Of a DNA stretch of 10,042 nucleotides, positions 1 through 8,986 are shown in pieces. The number at the start of each line of letters is the position of its first letter. Within the stretch, counting starts at the first letter, position 1. The DNA is from an uncultured bacterium (GTDB taxonomy: Bacteria; Bacillota_I; Bacilli_A; Mycoplasmatales; Metamycoplasmataceae). The translations under genes and the position numbers were made by a program. The notes under the pieces are model-generated. The model was given only the letters and a program-made list of their open reading frames with translations, was not told where the DNA came from and did no database searches. Where the stretch lies: NCBI GenBank assembly GCA_929200685.1, contig CAKNAO010000022.1, positions 1 through 10,042 of the forward strand, in the 5' to 3' direction.

Positions 1-1
1 T

Positions 2-679
2 TTATCGCATTTTGAGTGTTTTCAAATCATTTTTTAAAAAAATTTGATTTTTTCTTATAAATAATTTTATAAATTTAAATTTAAATATATGAAAAAATAA
101 TAATATAAAAATTAGTGTCATAAATATATAAAAATTAATAATTTTAGCAATTGGTGATGAAGATCCTGGCATTAAATTAAAAAAGAAAAAAATTGAAAAT
201 ACAAGAAGGCTACCAAAAAAAAGTCAATTATTTCTAAAAAAAATAAATTTTTGAAATTTTGTTCCATTCATTATATACATCCCCTTAATTACAGTTGCTA
301 ATGAACTTGTAATATTAAAATAATCTTTTTTATTTTTTAGATGTTTATTAATTTCAAAAACAAAATTATCATCAAGATAAGGTTTAAAAAAATAAAATTC
401 AAAAAATGGTTGTTCACTCATATCTTTTTCTTTAAAATTACTTACACTTAAAAATTTTCTTTCAATAATTTTTGGTAAAACACCTGTTTCTCTAAAAGTT
501 ATTTTTTTAACAACTTCTTGATATGTAATATTTGTTTTTTTAAAATTAAAAATTTTAGATGAATATATAAAAAAAATAAAAATTGTAATCAAAATACTTA
601 AAAAACACATTAATAAAACAATAACTTGTATCAAAACATAATATTTTTTAATATCATTACCAACAAATATATATTTCAT
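2..679 (-). CDS. Small three-helix membrane protein, function unknown (225 aa)
   Basis: I do not recognise this family. Read with TGA as Trp (the only Trp, codon at 224-226), the frame runs from ATG at 679 to TAA at 2-4, so the gene is just complete in the window. Seen: a short charged N-terminus; a first membrane helix at about residues 16-39; about 105 mostly polar residues (40-145), probably outside the cell; two more hydrophobic helices at about 151-169 and 181-199, separated by a short MPGSSSP turn; and a Lys/Arg-rich C-terminal tail, which by the positive-inside rule should be cytoplasmic. The start is supported by AAAGGAC seven bases upstream and by a TATAAT box. It lies directly downstream of the exported protein gene at 823-2784, with a 143-base gap. 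A role as partner or immunity protein for that gene is inference from position only. Confidence is high that it is a gene and low on function. Confidence 0.85.
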
Positions 680-683
680 TAAA

Positions 684-690
684 GTCCTTT
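684..690 (-). promoter_or_regulatory. Ribosome binding site of the 225-aa membrane protein
   Basis: The minus strand reads AAAGGAC followed by four bases and then ATG at 679. This fits a Shine-Dalgarno site and fixes the start. Confidence 0.6.
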
Positions 691-716
691 ATTATCTTTT
701 ACCAAAAATTATTTCT

Positions 717-722
717 ATTATA
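717..722 (-). promoter_or_regulatory. Predicted -10 box (TATAAT) for the 225-aa membrane protein
   Basis: The minus strand has a perfect TATAAT about 37 bases upstream of the ATG, which would give a leader of roughly 30 bases. The only -35-like match is TTTCAA at 738-743, with a short 15-base spacer. In AT-rich DNA such boxes arise by chance, so support rests mostly on position. It implies the gene can be transcribed apart from the upstream gene. Confidence 0.4.
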
Positions 723-767
723 AATGTTTTTTTATTGTTGAAATTCTTTTTATTATCTTTTCTTTTC

Positions 768-785
768 TTTTTTTTTTTTTTTTTT
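768..785. repeat. 18-base homopolymer, T on plus strand and A on minus strand
   Basis: An uninterrupted run of 18 T lies within a longer pyrimidine-rich stretch, between the end of the exported protein gene and the -10 box of the next gene, about 46 bases upstream of that box. On the transcribed strand it is an A-tract and could act as an UP-like element. Long homopolymers next to promoters are known phase-variation sites in mollicutes (poly-A in the vlp promoters of Mycoplasma hyorhinis), but there the tract lies between -35 and -10, unlike here. Confidence 0.9.
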
Positions 786-822
786 AATTATACAAGTCTT
801 TTACATCACAAAAAGAAAATGT

Positions 823-2784
823 TTAACATCCATTTCTTTCAGTATCACATCGTTCCATTCTTTCAAATTCATGTCTTCTATAAAATTTTTGTTCTCTCAT
901 AAGTTCTTCTTGTCTTAGAAGTTCTTCTTGTCTGAGAATTTCTTCTTGTTGTCTTTTAAATTCTTCTCGTTTTCTAATAAGTTCTCTTTGTCTAATAGAA
1001 TCTTTAATTAATTTTTGAGTTTTTAACATATTTTTTTCTAAACTTAAAATAGAATTTAAGTCAATACTTGATAATATTGTTCTTTTGCCTGCAAATATTA
1101 TTTTTGTTTTTGCTTTATCATATTTCATAGAAACATAAGTTTTACTTCAAAAACTTTTAGAAGAAGAATTAAATTCTGTATTTATTCTTTCTTTTAATAT
1201 AGGATTATTAAAACTATATAATTCAGGAATTTCGTCAGTTGAAAAAACTAAACCTCTATTTCTTAACACTCCAATTTTTCTCATAACATTATCATATATT
1301 TTTTTTTCGTTTTCTTCTCTAAACATAACACTTAAATTATATTTACCTATTTTTTTTAAAAAGTTTTGACTAAATTGTATTAATTTATCTTGTAATTTTT
1401 TATCATTTCATTTTTCTAAATTTTTTTCATTCAAACCATGTTCTTTAAGTAATTTATTAATGTTTACTCCAATATTTTGTAAAAATTTTAAAATTTTTAC
1501 TTGTTTAGTTTTAAGAAGCTTACTAATTTTTGTTGTTATTTTGCTTAAACGTGTTATTTTGTTCCCTTTGTTAGCAATTTTTATAAATTTTGAAACTCTA
1601 GTTGCTGCTCTACCTAAAATTGAACCTCCACTAAAAGGTAAACTTGCAAGACCAATAGCAAATGATGTTCATTGGAAAGCTTTAGTTTTTTCTAAAGAAA
1701 TACCTCTATTTAAACCAGAAGTGTTTTGGGTAATTTCATCTATTGCTAAAAATAGATAGTCCAAATCACCTAAAAGACCTGACATTGTTAAACCTGTTAC
1801 CAAGTCAAATGGTGCACTTAAAGCTGTACCAATTCCACCAATTAAACCTTCAAAAAAAGTATCTATCCCAAAACTTTCACTTTTATCAAACCATATTGAT
1901 TTGAAATTTTGGTTTATATTTAAAGGTAAAACTTGATTTTTTCTACTAATAATTCTTTTTGTAAAAACAGCCGGAATTGTTATTCGAGTTGAAATTTTAT
2001 TAATGAGATGAGTTCTTAAACCAGAGATAACTAAATTATTTATAATTGAATTAATTAAAAATGATTCACCTTCTTTAAGATTTAATGCTATATATAATTT
2101 TGTCGCAAAAGAATCATCATCATTATAATTTCAAAAATTAGGTTCAGCATTTCCTTCACCAAAATAAGAATTTGAATTATTTCCAAAAAGAATTTCTCCA
2201 ATTTGTATTGAATTATTATAAGTTTTATTTGCCATATAGAATGATTGACCTTTTTTAATATTATATTTTTTTATATTTTTATTAGTAGTAACTTTAAATA
2301 TATCAAGATTTTTGCTTGAAAAAGTTCCAACTTTAACAACTTCAAAATATTTTCATTTTGTTAAAATTTTATTTATTGAAGTTGTTTCTAAAGATTTAAT
2401 TGCCTCTTGAATGTATTTTTTATGAACTTTTAAAATTTCATTAACACTTGATTTAACAAGTCCGTTAACAATTGATTCATGTGTGTATTTTTTACCATTA
2501 TATACATAAGAATAAACAATTTTATCTAAATTAGTAATTTTATAATTTTCTTTTTCAATACCTTGAGAGTTATAAATTGTATATTGAAAATTTGATACAT
2601 CATTATACGATAATTGTTCTTCATCAACCTTAACATAACCTTCACCATCAAACCCAAAAACTTTAATATCATTAATTTCAAATGGTAATTTATCAGTATT
2701 TTTATCATTTAATTTAGCTGAAATTGTTGTAATTGGGATTATAGCAAATGAAATTCCACCTAAACTTAAAATAAATCTTTTCAT
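823..2784 (-). CDS. Exported protein with pre-toxin-like hydrophobic core and coiled-coil tail (653 aa)
   Basis: Function not recognised. The frame is open from ATG at 2784 to TAA at 823-825 only if TGA is Trp (five TGA, one TGG). Seen in order: a signal peptide (MKRFILSLGG to about A23, with no lipobox Cys, so probably secreted or anchored otherwise); about 38-105, a beta-rich part with GFDGEG and a later NLDK...YNGKKY, similar to GxDGxG domains of Gram-positive surface proteins; a mixed region to about 300; a Gly/hydrophobic segment at about 309-389 (GLIGGIGT, DLVTGLTMSG, GLASLPFSGG); a basic helical stretch at about 393-500; and a Glu/Arg/Gln coiled coil at about 594-645 with hexapeptide repeats. 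The only cysteines are C646 and C653, the last residue. The middle resembles pre-toxin modules of polymorphic toxins, which is inference. ATG 2784 is preferred over the in-frame codon at 2814 because AAGGAGAA lies six bases before it. Alternatives are an adhesin or a structural surface protein. Confidence 0.85.
901..954 (-). repeat. Three 18-bp tandem repeats coding for coiled-coil hexapeptides
   Basis: Units 901-918 and 919-936 differ at a single base and 937-954 is a diverged third copy. In the protein they give EELLRQ-type hexapeptides (LRQEEL, LRQEEL, RQQEEI). The unit is a multiple of three, so copy-number change would alter coiled-coil length without breaking the frame. Confidence 0.85.
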
Positions 2785-2790
2785 AAATAA

Positions 2791-2798
2791 TTCTCCTT
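2791..2798 (-). promoter_or_regulatory. Ribosome binding site of the 653-aa exported protein
   Basis: The minus strand reads AAGGAGAA, six bases before ATG at 2784. This strong site selects the start that begins with the signal peptide over the in-frame ATG ten codons upstream, whose N-terminus would begin with charged residues. Confidence 0.75.
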
Positions 2799-2846
2799 TT
2801 TTATTTCTATACAATTAAATTTTAAAACAAAAAATGAATTTAAAAA

Positions 2847-2852
2847 ATTATA
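2847..2852 (-). promoter_or_regulatory. Possible -10 box (TATAAT) for the exported protein gene
   Basis: A perfect TATAAT on the minus strand would give a leader of about 55 bases. No convincing -35 is present at 16-18 bases. The nearer TATAGA at 2806-2811 would start transcription on top of the ribosome binding site and is less likely. Confidence 0.3.
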
Positions 2853-2921
2853 AAAAAATAATATTAAACTTTTTTAACAAATACATTTTATTTCAATTTA
2901 AAAATAAATAAATTATTCTAA

Positions 2922-2936
2922 ATTGTATGATACAAT
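2922..2936 (+). promoter_or_regulatory. 15-bp palindrome overlapping an extended -10 box of the OLD-type ATPase gene
   Basis: ATTGTAT-G-ATACAAT is a perfect inverted repeat with seven-base arms around one base. Its right part contains TGATACAAT, an extended -10 (TG-n-TACAAT), with transcription predicted to start near 2943 and a leader of about 40 bases. TATGAT inside the same palindrome is an alternative -10. No -35 is obvious. An operator overlapping the -10 would suit repression, but no regulator gene is visible here. Confidence 0.45.
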
Positions 2937-2971
2937 GATTCTCCACAAAAAAATAAAATATATTATATGTT

Positions 2972-2977
2972 AAGGAG
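2972..2977 (+). promoter_or_regulatory. Ribosome binding site of the OLD-type ATPase gene
   Basis: AAGGAG is followed by four bases and ATG at 2982. This selects 2982 over the in-frame ATG at 2967, which lies upstream of the site and has none of its own. Confidence 0.75.
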
Positions 2978-2981
2978 AAAA

Positions 2982-4480
2982 ATGAATCAAAAATTAAAAT
3001 ATCATATAAAAAGATATAGATCAATTAATGATGTAAAATTAGAAATTGAATTTGGTAAAATGAATTTTTTAATGGGGGGTAATGAATCAGGGAAATCTAA
3101 TTTATTAAAAGCAATACATTTGATGGGTAAAAATTCAAAAGAAAAATATATAGAAAATATAGATAAATTAAAATTAGCTGCTTGATTTGAAAATGAAACA
3201 AATCAAAAAAAGAAAAATTAAAAAAAGAATTGAGAGAAAAAAATAGTAATTTTAAAATTTTAGAAAAAGATAAAGAAAATGAAATTTCATTAGGCGGAGA
3301 ACAAATATGATTAATTAAAAATTCTTTTTATCACAATAAAATAAAAAAACTTTTTAAAAATTGTGAAAAAGAGTTGGCAAGTATTTGTATGAATGAACCA
3401 AAAAAAGCAATAAAAATAAATGAAATAATAAATGAAATAAAAGATAAATTTATTTCAGAACAAAAAATTAATATTTTTTTAGAATTAATAGTTAATAATA
3501 AAAAAGAAAAAATTAAAAATTTTTCTTTAGAAATTAAAAATATATATGAAGAAACAAAAATTAATCTTCCAAAAACCTACTTTATTGAACCTTTTAAAAA
3601 ATCAACTAAATCAGAAAATTTAAGTTATAAAATAGCAGATATTAAAAAAAGTAAATCATTAATAAGAAAAATTTTTGAATCTTTTGGAAATTCAGAACAA
3701 GTTAAAAAACTTTATAATCATGAAGGTATAGAAGTTGATAGAGATGTAGTTAATCAAAGAAGTAATTTGATGGATTATATTAATGAAAAAATAAAAAAAT
3801 ATTTTAATAAATTTTCATTTATAAAAGCATTTCCTTCATTAAAAGATGATAATGGAATAGTTTATTTAAATATAAATGAAAAAAAAGATTATAAATATGA
3901 AATTCATATAGATGATGAGAATGAAAGATCAATAGGTTTTAAATATTTTTCTAGACTTATTTTAGAACTTAAGGCACTTTCTGAAACAACAAATAATAAT
4001 GAAAAAATAATATATATGATAGATGAACCAGAACAATGTTTACATCCATTATTACAAGAAGAATTAATAAAAGAAATAAAGGAAATAGTTTCAAAAAATA
4101 AAAATTTATCTATTATTTTAGCAACTCACTCTATATATTCTTTCAACTTAAATGATAGAATTAACTTAATAAAAAGACTTAGTGAAAAAGAAAATAATAA
4201 AAATTTTTATGGAGAGACATTAATTTTACCAATTAAAAATTTTGATCATGTTAAAAAACTACATAAAAATAATAAAGATCCTGAAAATGAGTACATATTA
4301 AAAATGATTTTAGATAAAATAAAAATAAAATTAGTAGATAATGAATTTGCATTTACAATTCAAAAAATACGTGATGAAGATGAAGAAAAATTTAATAAAG
4401 GAAAAATTTGTTTTGAAGAATATGTTGAAAAAAGAAATGAAAAAAAACATAATTATATGAATAAAAAAATAAATGAATAA
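2982..4480 (+). CDS. OLD-type (AAA_15/AAA_21-like) ATPase, reading frame broken at codon 77; 499 aa if joined
   Basis: Seen: Walker A at residues 32-39 (GGNESGKS); a signature-like R-S-I-G-F at about 316-320; Walker B with DEPE at 348-351 followed by LHP; and a switch histidine in ATHS at H383. This is the order and spacing of stand-alone OLD/RecF-like ATPases, which bind DNA or protein partners and are common in defence and repair. The roughly 115 residues after H383 show no TOPRIM acidic pattern, so nuclease activity is not supported. The zero frame stops at TAA 3219-3221, giving a 79-residue fragment holding only Walker A. The rest, including Walker B, is in the -1 frame, open from 3167 to TAA 4478-4480. 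All three Trp-position codons seen here (3183 in the zero frame, 3308 in the -1 frame, and none after 3374) are TGA. A -1 slip at 3206-3212 joins the halves. It may instead be a pseudogene or carry a missing A in the sequence. It is a lone gene between two minus-strand blocks. Confidence 0.75.
3206..3212 (+). promoter_or_regulatory. Candidate -1 frameshift site, A-AAA-AAG, in the OLD-type ATPase gene
   Basis: The heptamer is in the exact phase needed for tandem slippage: codons AAA (3207-3209) and AAG (3210-3212) preceded by A. After a -1 slip the next codon is GAA at 3212, in the frame that carries the rest of the ATPase. The zero-frame stop follows seven bases later, at 3219. A-AAA-AAG is the heptamer used in E. 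coli dnaX. I see no strong stem-loop downstream and no Shine-Dalgarno-like stimulator upstream. The surrounding A7 run (3205-3211) would equally allow transcriptional slippage by one added A. Confidence 0.45.
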
Positions 4481-4497
4481 AATAAAAAATTAATAGA

Positions 4498-7400
4498 TTA
4501 AATTATAAATGCTTCTAAAATAGATTGATTTTTAAGATCTTTAATTGAAAAATAATAAATAATTGTTGAAAGAGTAAAAGTAACTATAATTGCAGAAAAT
4601 ATTTCTCAACCAACCATATCAAGCGGAATTAAAACATGACCAAAATTAATGATTGCAAGTTTCATGCCAATTAATATTGCAAAAACAAATGGAATAGCAA
4701 CAAAAATTGCAATAATAAAAGAAGGAATAATTGATTTAAAAAATATTTTATTAATAGTTTTTATTTTATAACCCATAACTTTAAGTGTTGATATAAATTT
4801 TTTATTATCAGAAATAATCATCATTGTAATAATAACAATAAATATTATTGAAAATAATATTGCTAATGTTTCAATAATAATTATAATTTTAACTGATAAA
4901 TTTAATGTTGAGTCAAATGCATATTGAGACATTTTAGATCAATCAACATTTGCATAAGAAGCAACATAAGTAGATTTTGAATATAAATTAATATAATCAA
5001 GTTCATTTTTTATTTTATTTTTTAATTCATTTGTTCCATTTTTTTTAATATTTGAAATAATTTTTATAATTAAATCATCATTTTCATTTAATGTATCAGT
5101 TCCTGGATAATATCCAGATTCTGAATAAAGTGGTATTGAATTTAAAACTATTGGAGATTTAGAATTTGTAAATATTCCATTAAAAGGTTCTGATTTTTCA
5201 CCATTAAATTTTAATTTATCCATTCCTAAAATTTTATTAGCTTCTTTTTGAGTAGTATAAATTTTAGAATTATTATATGATTGGACAATACCAATTACTT
5301 TAAATAAACCCTTTTTGTTTTTAGAAACAAAATTTCTATTAGATTTATTATTAATATCAAATTCAATAAAATCATTTTTTTTAACATTATAAATATCTGA
5401 AAAATAAGCATTTATTAAAATTGGAGTTTCATCTTTTAATGTTGATTTATAATTATCCAAATTATTTAAATGATGTTTTGAAATATTAATCATTTTTGTA
5501 TTAGTTTTTAGTCCAAATATTCTAATTCTATCAAGATTTTTTTTACCAGAAATATCTTCTCCATTATAAGTAGCATCAATATAAGTATATGTTTCATCAT
5601 TTGGGTTCATTAATATTGTTTTATAAGTTATAAATGTTGGTAAATATTTTTTCTTTGCATCAAAATTATTTGATATATCTCTAATTGTATTTATTATAAA
5701 TTTTAAATAATTTTTAGATATACTAGTTAATCCGCCAGTATTTTCAGGAAGCGGGATACCAATTTTAGTATTTTTAATATTTTTAAATCATTTTTCATTT
5801 TCATATTTTTCATTAACTTTAAGTGTAATACCATATTGATTAAATTTTTTTCTTTGCTTATCTGAAGTTAATCTTTGACCCTCTGGTATTAATGATTCAG
5901 TTGAAGATTTTCATGGATTACTATTTGAATAACCTTTACCAACAATAGTATTTAAAAGAGATTGAAATTGAATTTTATTATCTAAATATTTAATTCCTTT
6001 AGAATTTTTTTCATCAGAAGTATTTGGAATTAATCAAGTTGGTTCATTAGATTCAAATTTTGATGCTTTAAAAATAAGATTTTTATAAATTTCATCTGTT
6101 GATTTTTTAAAATCAATACCAAAATTATTTTTTAAACTTGCTCTTTTAATTAAACCACCTTCATTAGTTGGTGTGATTAAATTAATTGAAAAATTATAAT
6201 TATCCATTTGTTCAGATGCATTTTGAGCATAACTAAATTTACCGATATTAGTAAACCCTACTGATAAAGTTACTATTGAAGTAATAGAAACAACTAAAAT
6301 TATTAACATTTTAGAAAAATTAGTAAAAAATAATGAAATTGAAATTTTATTTTTTATTCCTATTCATGAAAAAATATTAATAAAAAAATTAGATAAAAAT
6401 GAACCTCTTTTTGAAGTTGCATCACTCAAAATTTCAATAATTGAATTTCTTAATTCTCATCTTGAAATAAAATATGAAAATAAAGTTACCACAATAAATG
6501 GAACTATAATATATAAAATAATTGTTATTCATGAATAAGTTTCTGCATTAATTGGGAGTGTTCAATAATCTTTAAATATATTAATAAATTCATATTGTAA
6601 TAAAAATCCTAATAAATAACCAAAAATAGAAGGAACAACCATTATTATTAATGAAAAAATAATATTTGATAAAGCTATTTGATGCTTTGAATAACCATTA
6701 GCTAAAAGAATACCAAATTGTTTTTTATTTGAATTAATATGTTTTTTAATAAATATGCCAATTAAAAGCATTGTTGCTAAAAGAAGCATAGCAATTGTTA
6801 TAAAAGCAACAATTTCGATCATATTTTTAAGTTTAACTAAAAATACTATTCTGTGCGGTGATAATATAACTTGTTCTGAAGTATCATCATTTTTAGAAAT
6901 AATTCTAATATTTTTAGGTCAATTCATTGATTCTCTTGAAATATCTTCAATAGAAATTTCAGTCAATTCATTTTTATTATTATATTTTTTAGGAGAATTG
7001 TAAAGAATATAATCTTTTTGTTCTTGAGAAAGATTAGAGTCATCTTTTCATCTAAATGAAATATAATTTTCTTTTTCATTACCACGATATGAATCTTCAG
7101 TTTTTAAATAACCATTTGTATTTGCAAAAATAATTGCTTCTTTTTCAACATTAGGAATAGGGTGTGAAGATGAAATAATTGGAAAGGAATAATCTGGTTG
7201 AATAGCAGAACCAATTACTAAAAAATTAACTTCTCCTATTTTAATAGTTGAATTAGGATATTTTTCATAAATATATTGAGGATTTAAAATCATTTTTTCA
7301 ACTTCAAATGGATCATCCATTATTTTTTTTGGATCAACAAATTTAATTTTATTTGCTTTAACATATCCTGGTGAAACATAGGCAAAATATGAAGAAGGAT

Positions 7401-8985
7401 CTGAAACAAATAAAGATTTTGGAATATAACTTGAAGTTGCTTGAACTCCCAAAACATTGTACACATAATTTTCATTTCATTTAGCTATTCACTTAAAACC
7501 TTTATTTTTAAATATTTTGGCTTTACTATTTTTAACTTTTTCACTTCAACCAAAACCTGATTTATCTGAAATATTTGTTTCTTTATCAATAGAAACTTTA
7601 TTTAATTTAAGTTGTTTATTCATTAAATGTTGCATTTGAATGTCTGTGTATTTTTGAGGCATTAAATAACCTTTAAAAATTTTTAATTTATTAATTTTAT
7701 CATTTTTATTAAATTCAACAATTTTAAAATTTTTAGATTTATCAGAAATATTTACTGATCTATTAATTCGATAATCTAAATATTTTCCATATAATGAATT
7801 AATTCTTGATAAATAATTTTCTCTTTTAGCTTTAGTTATAAAAGATTGAATAAATGTTTTTAATAATGACTTTTTCTTATTAATTTTTTTCAATAAAATA
7901 GGATCATTTGGATTTATTTTTACATCTAAACCATTAGAAATAATTCAATTTTCAATTTTTTCTTTAGTAATATTTTTAAAATTTTTTTCTGGTATTTCTT
8001 TTAATAAACTTTTAAAAACACCTGAAGATTTTTCAAAACTTGGTGCTATTTGATAAACTTCAACATTTTTTTCAATAATATAATAATTATTTTTATTTAA
8101 TTTTTCTCTCATTCAATTAATAAAATCATTATTATTTACACTATTTTTTATATAAGTATATTTTTCATCATAAAATAGATCTTGATTATTAGATTTATAT
8201 AATCTTGTTCCAACCTCAATAGAATTTTTAATTTCAAATTTATATTTTGAAGATGATTCTGATGTTCAAGAATAATTTTGAAATTTAATTTTATCTTCAA
8301 TATATTTTTTTAAACCATAACTTTTATAATCATTTTTATTGTGAGATAATTTTTCTAATTCAAGACTACTTAATGAACTATCTTTATATAAAATATTAAA
8401 TGGTGTAGAGTTTTTTTGCAAAAAAACTTTTTCAACAAGATTATTAACATCATTATTTTTATTATAAAATAATAATAAATCATTTTTTTTAAAACGAACT
8501 ATAACATTATCGGCTTTTTTTTGAGTTCTATTAATTTCAACATTTAATACATTTTTATTTATAATTTCATCATAAACATTTAAAAATCCTTTTTTAATAA
8601 TTTCATTATCTGAATCAGAATTACCATTTGCATGATCAAAATAAATATATTGAGAATCATTAGAAAAAGTTTTAGAATTAGGATTTTTTTTTATAAAATC
8701 TTGAATAATTGTTTTATCTTTAATAAATTCTCTTTTTCCATTTTTTTGTTCATAAATACCTTTATCAAAACCTAAATTGCCTGAAAAATCATATTTTTCT
8801 TTTGCAGTAAAATCATGAAGTTTATTTTCAGAAATAACTTGATCATAAGAATATCGAAATGATATTATTGATGAAGTTAATAAAGTAAAAATTCCTATTG
8901 TTAAAAAAACAATTAATGAAACAAGAATTATAGTAACTCTAGATTTTAAAAATGATTTAAAAGAATTTTTAAATAAATTTTTCAC
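4498..8985 (-). CDS. MacB/FtsX-type ABC transporter permease, double-module (1495 aa)
   Basis: Transmembrane subunit of an ABC system that moves or extracts lipids, lipoproteins or peptides; the substrate is unknown. One open frame runs from GTG at 8985 to TAA at 4498-4500 with 17 Trp codons, all TGA. Seen: TM1 at about 16-40; extracellular domain 1 at about 41-715; TM2-4 at about 722-746, 773-796 and 817-840; TM5 at about 892-912; extracellular domain 2 at about 915-1355; TM6-8 at about 1364-1391, 1415-1442 and 1459-1481. Each three-helix block has the FtsX cytoplasmic loop (KKQFGILLANGY at 754-765; KKFISTLKVMGY at 1394-1405), and the two end in similar tails (LRNSIIE, LKNQSILE). This equals two MacB permeases in tandem, whereas MacB itself has four helices and a domain of roughly 200 residues. 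AAAGGA at 8994-8999 precedes the GTG by eight bases, and the ATPase stop is one base upstream, so the two genes should be translated together. Confidence 0.93.
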
Positions 8986-8986
8986 T

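Noticed and set aside
786..822. Possible terminator hairpin after the exported protein gene (CTTTT...AAAAG)
   Set aside because: The stem is only five weak A-T-rich pairs in an AT-rich background. No terminator can be supported here or in the 17-base convergent gap at 4481-4497.
1460..1759. Plus-strand open frame of 99 codons, and similar plus-strand frames at 6755-7003 and 9169-9396
   Set aside because: They lie antisense inside long, well-supported minus-strand genes, have no clear ribosome binding site and give unrecognisable proteins.
2526..2708. Minus-strand open frame of 60 codons within the exported protein gene
   Set aside because: It is a shadow in another frame of the 653-residue gene, without its own start signals.
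2939..2979. TTCTCC (2939-2944) pairing with GGAGAA (2974-2979), possibly hiding the ribosome binding site
   Set aside because: The pairing is only six bases with a 29-base loop, and the predicted transcript starts near 2943, so the left arm would be mostly absent.
2785..2981. CRISPR, attachment site or RNA gene in the divergent intergenic region
   Set aside because: There are no direct repeats with spacers, no tRNA-like arms and no structured G/C-containing element. Apart from the promoter signals and palindrome it is featureless AT-rich DNA.
4498..8985. Apparent cluster of seven short minus-strand genes, or a decayed permease pseudogene
   Set aside because: All pieces are in the same frame and separated only by TGA. 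With TGA as Trp the frame is intact for 1495 codons.
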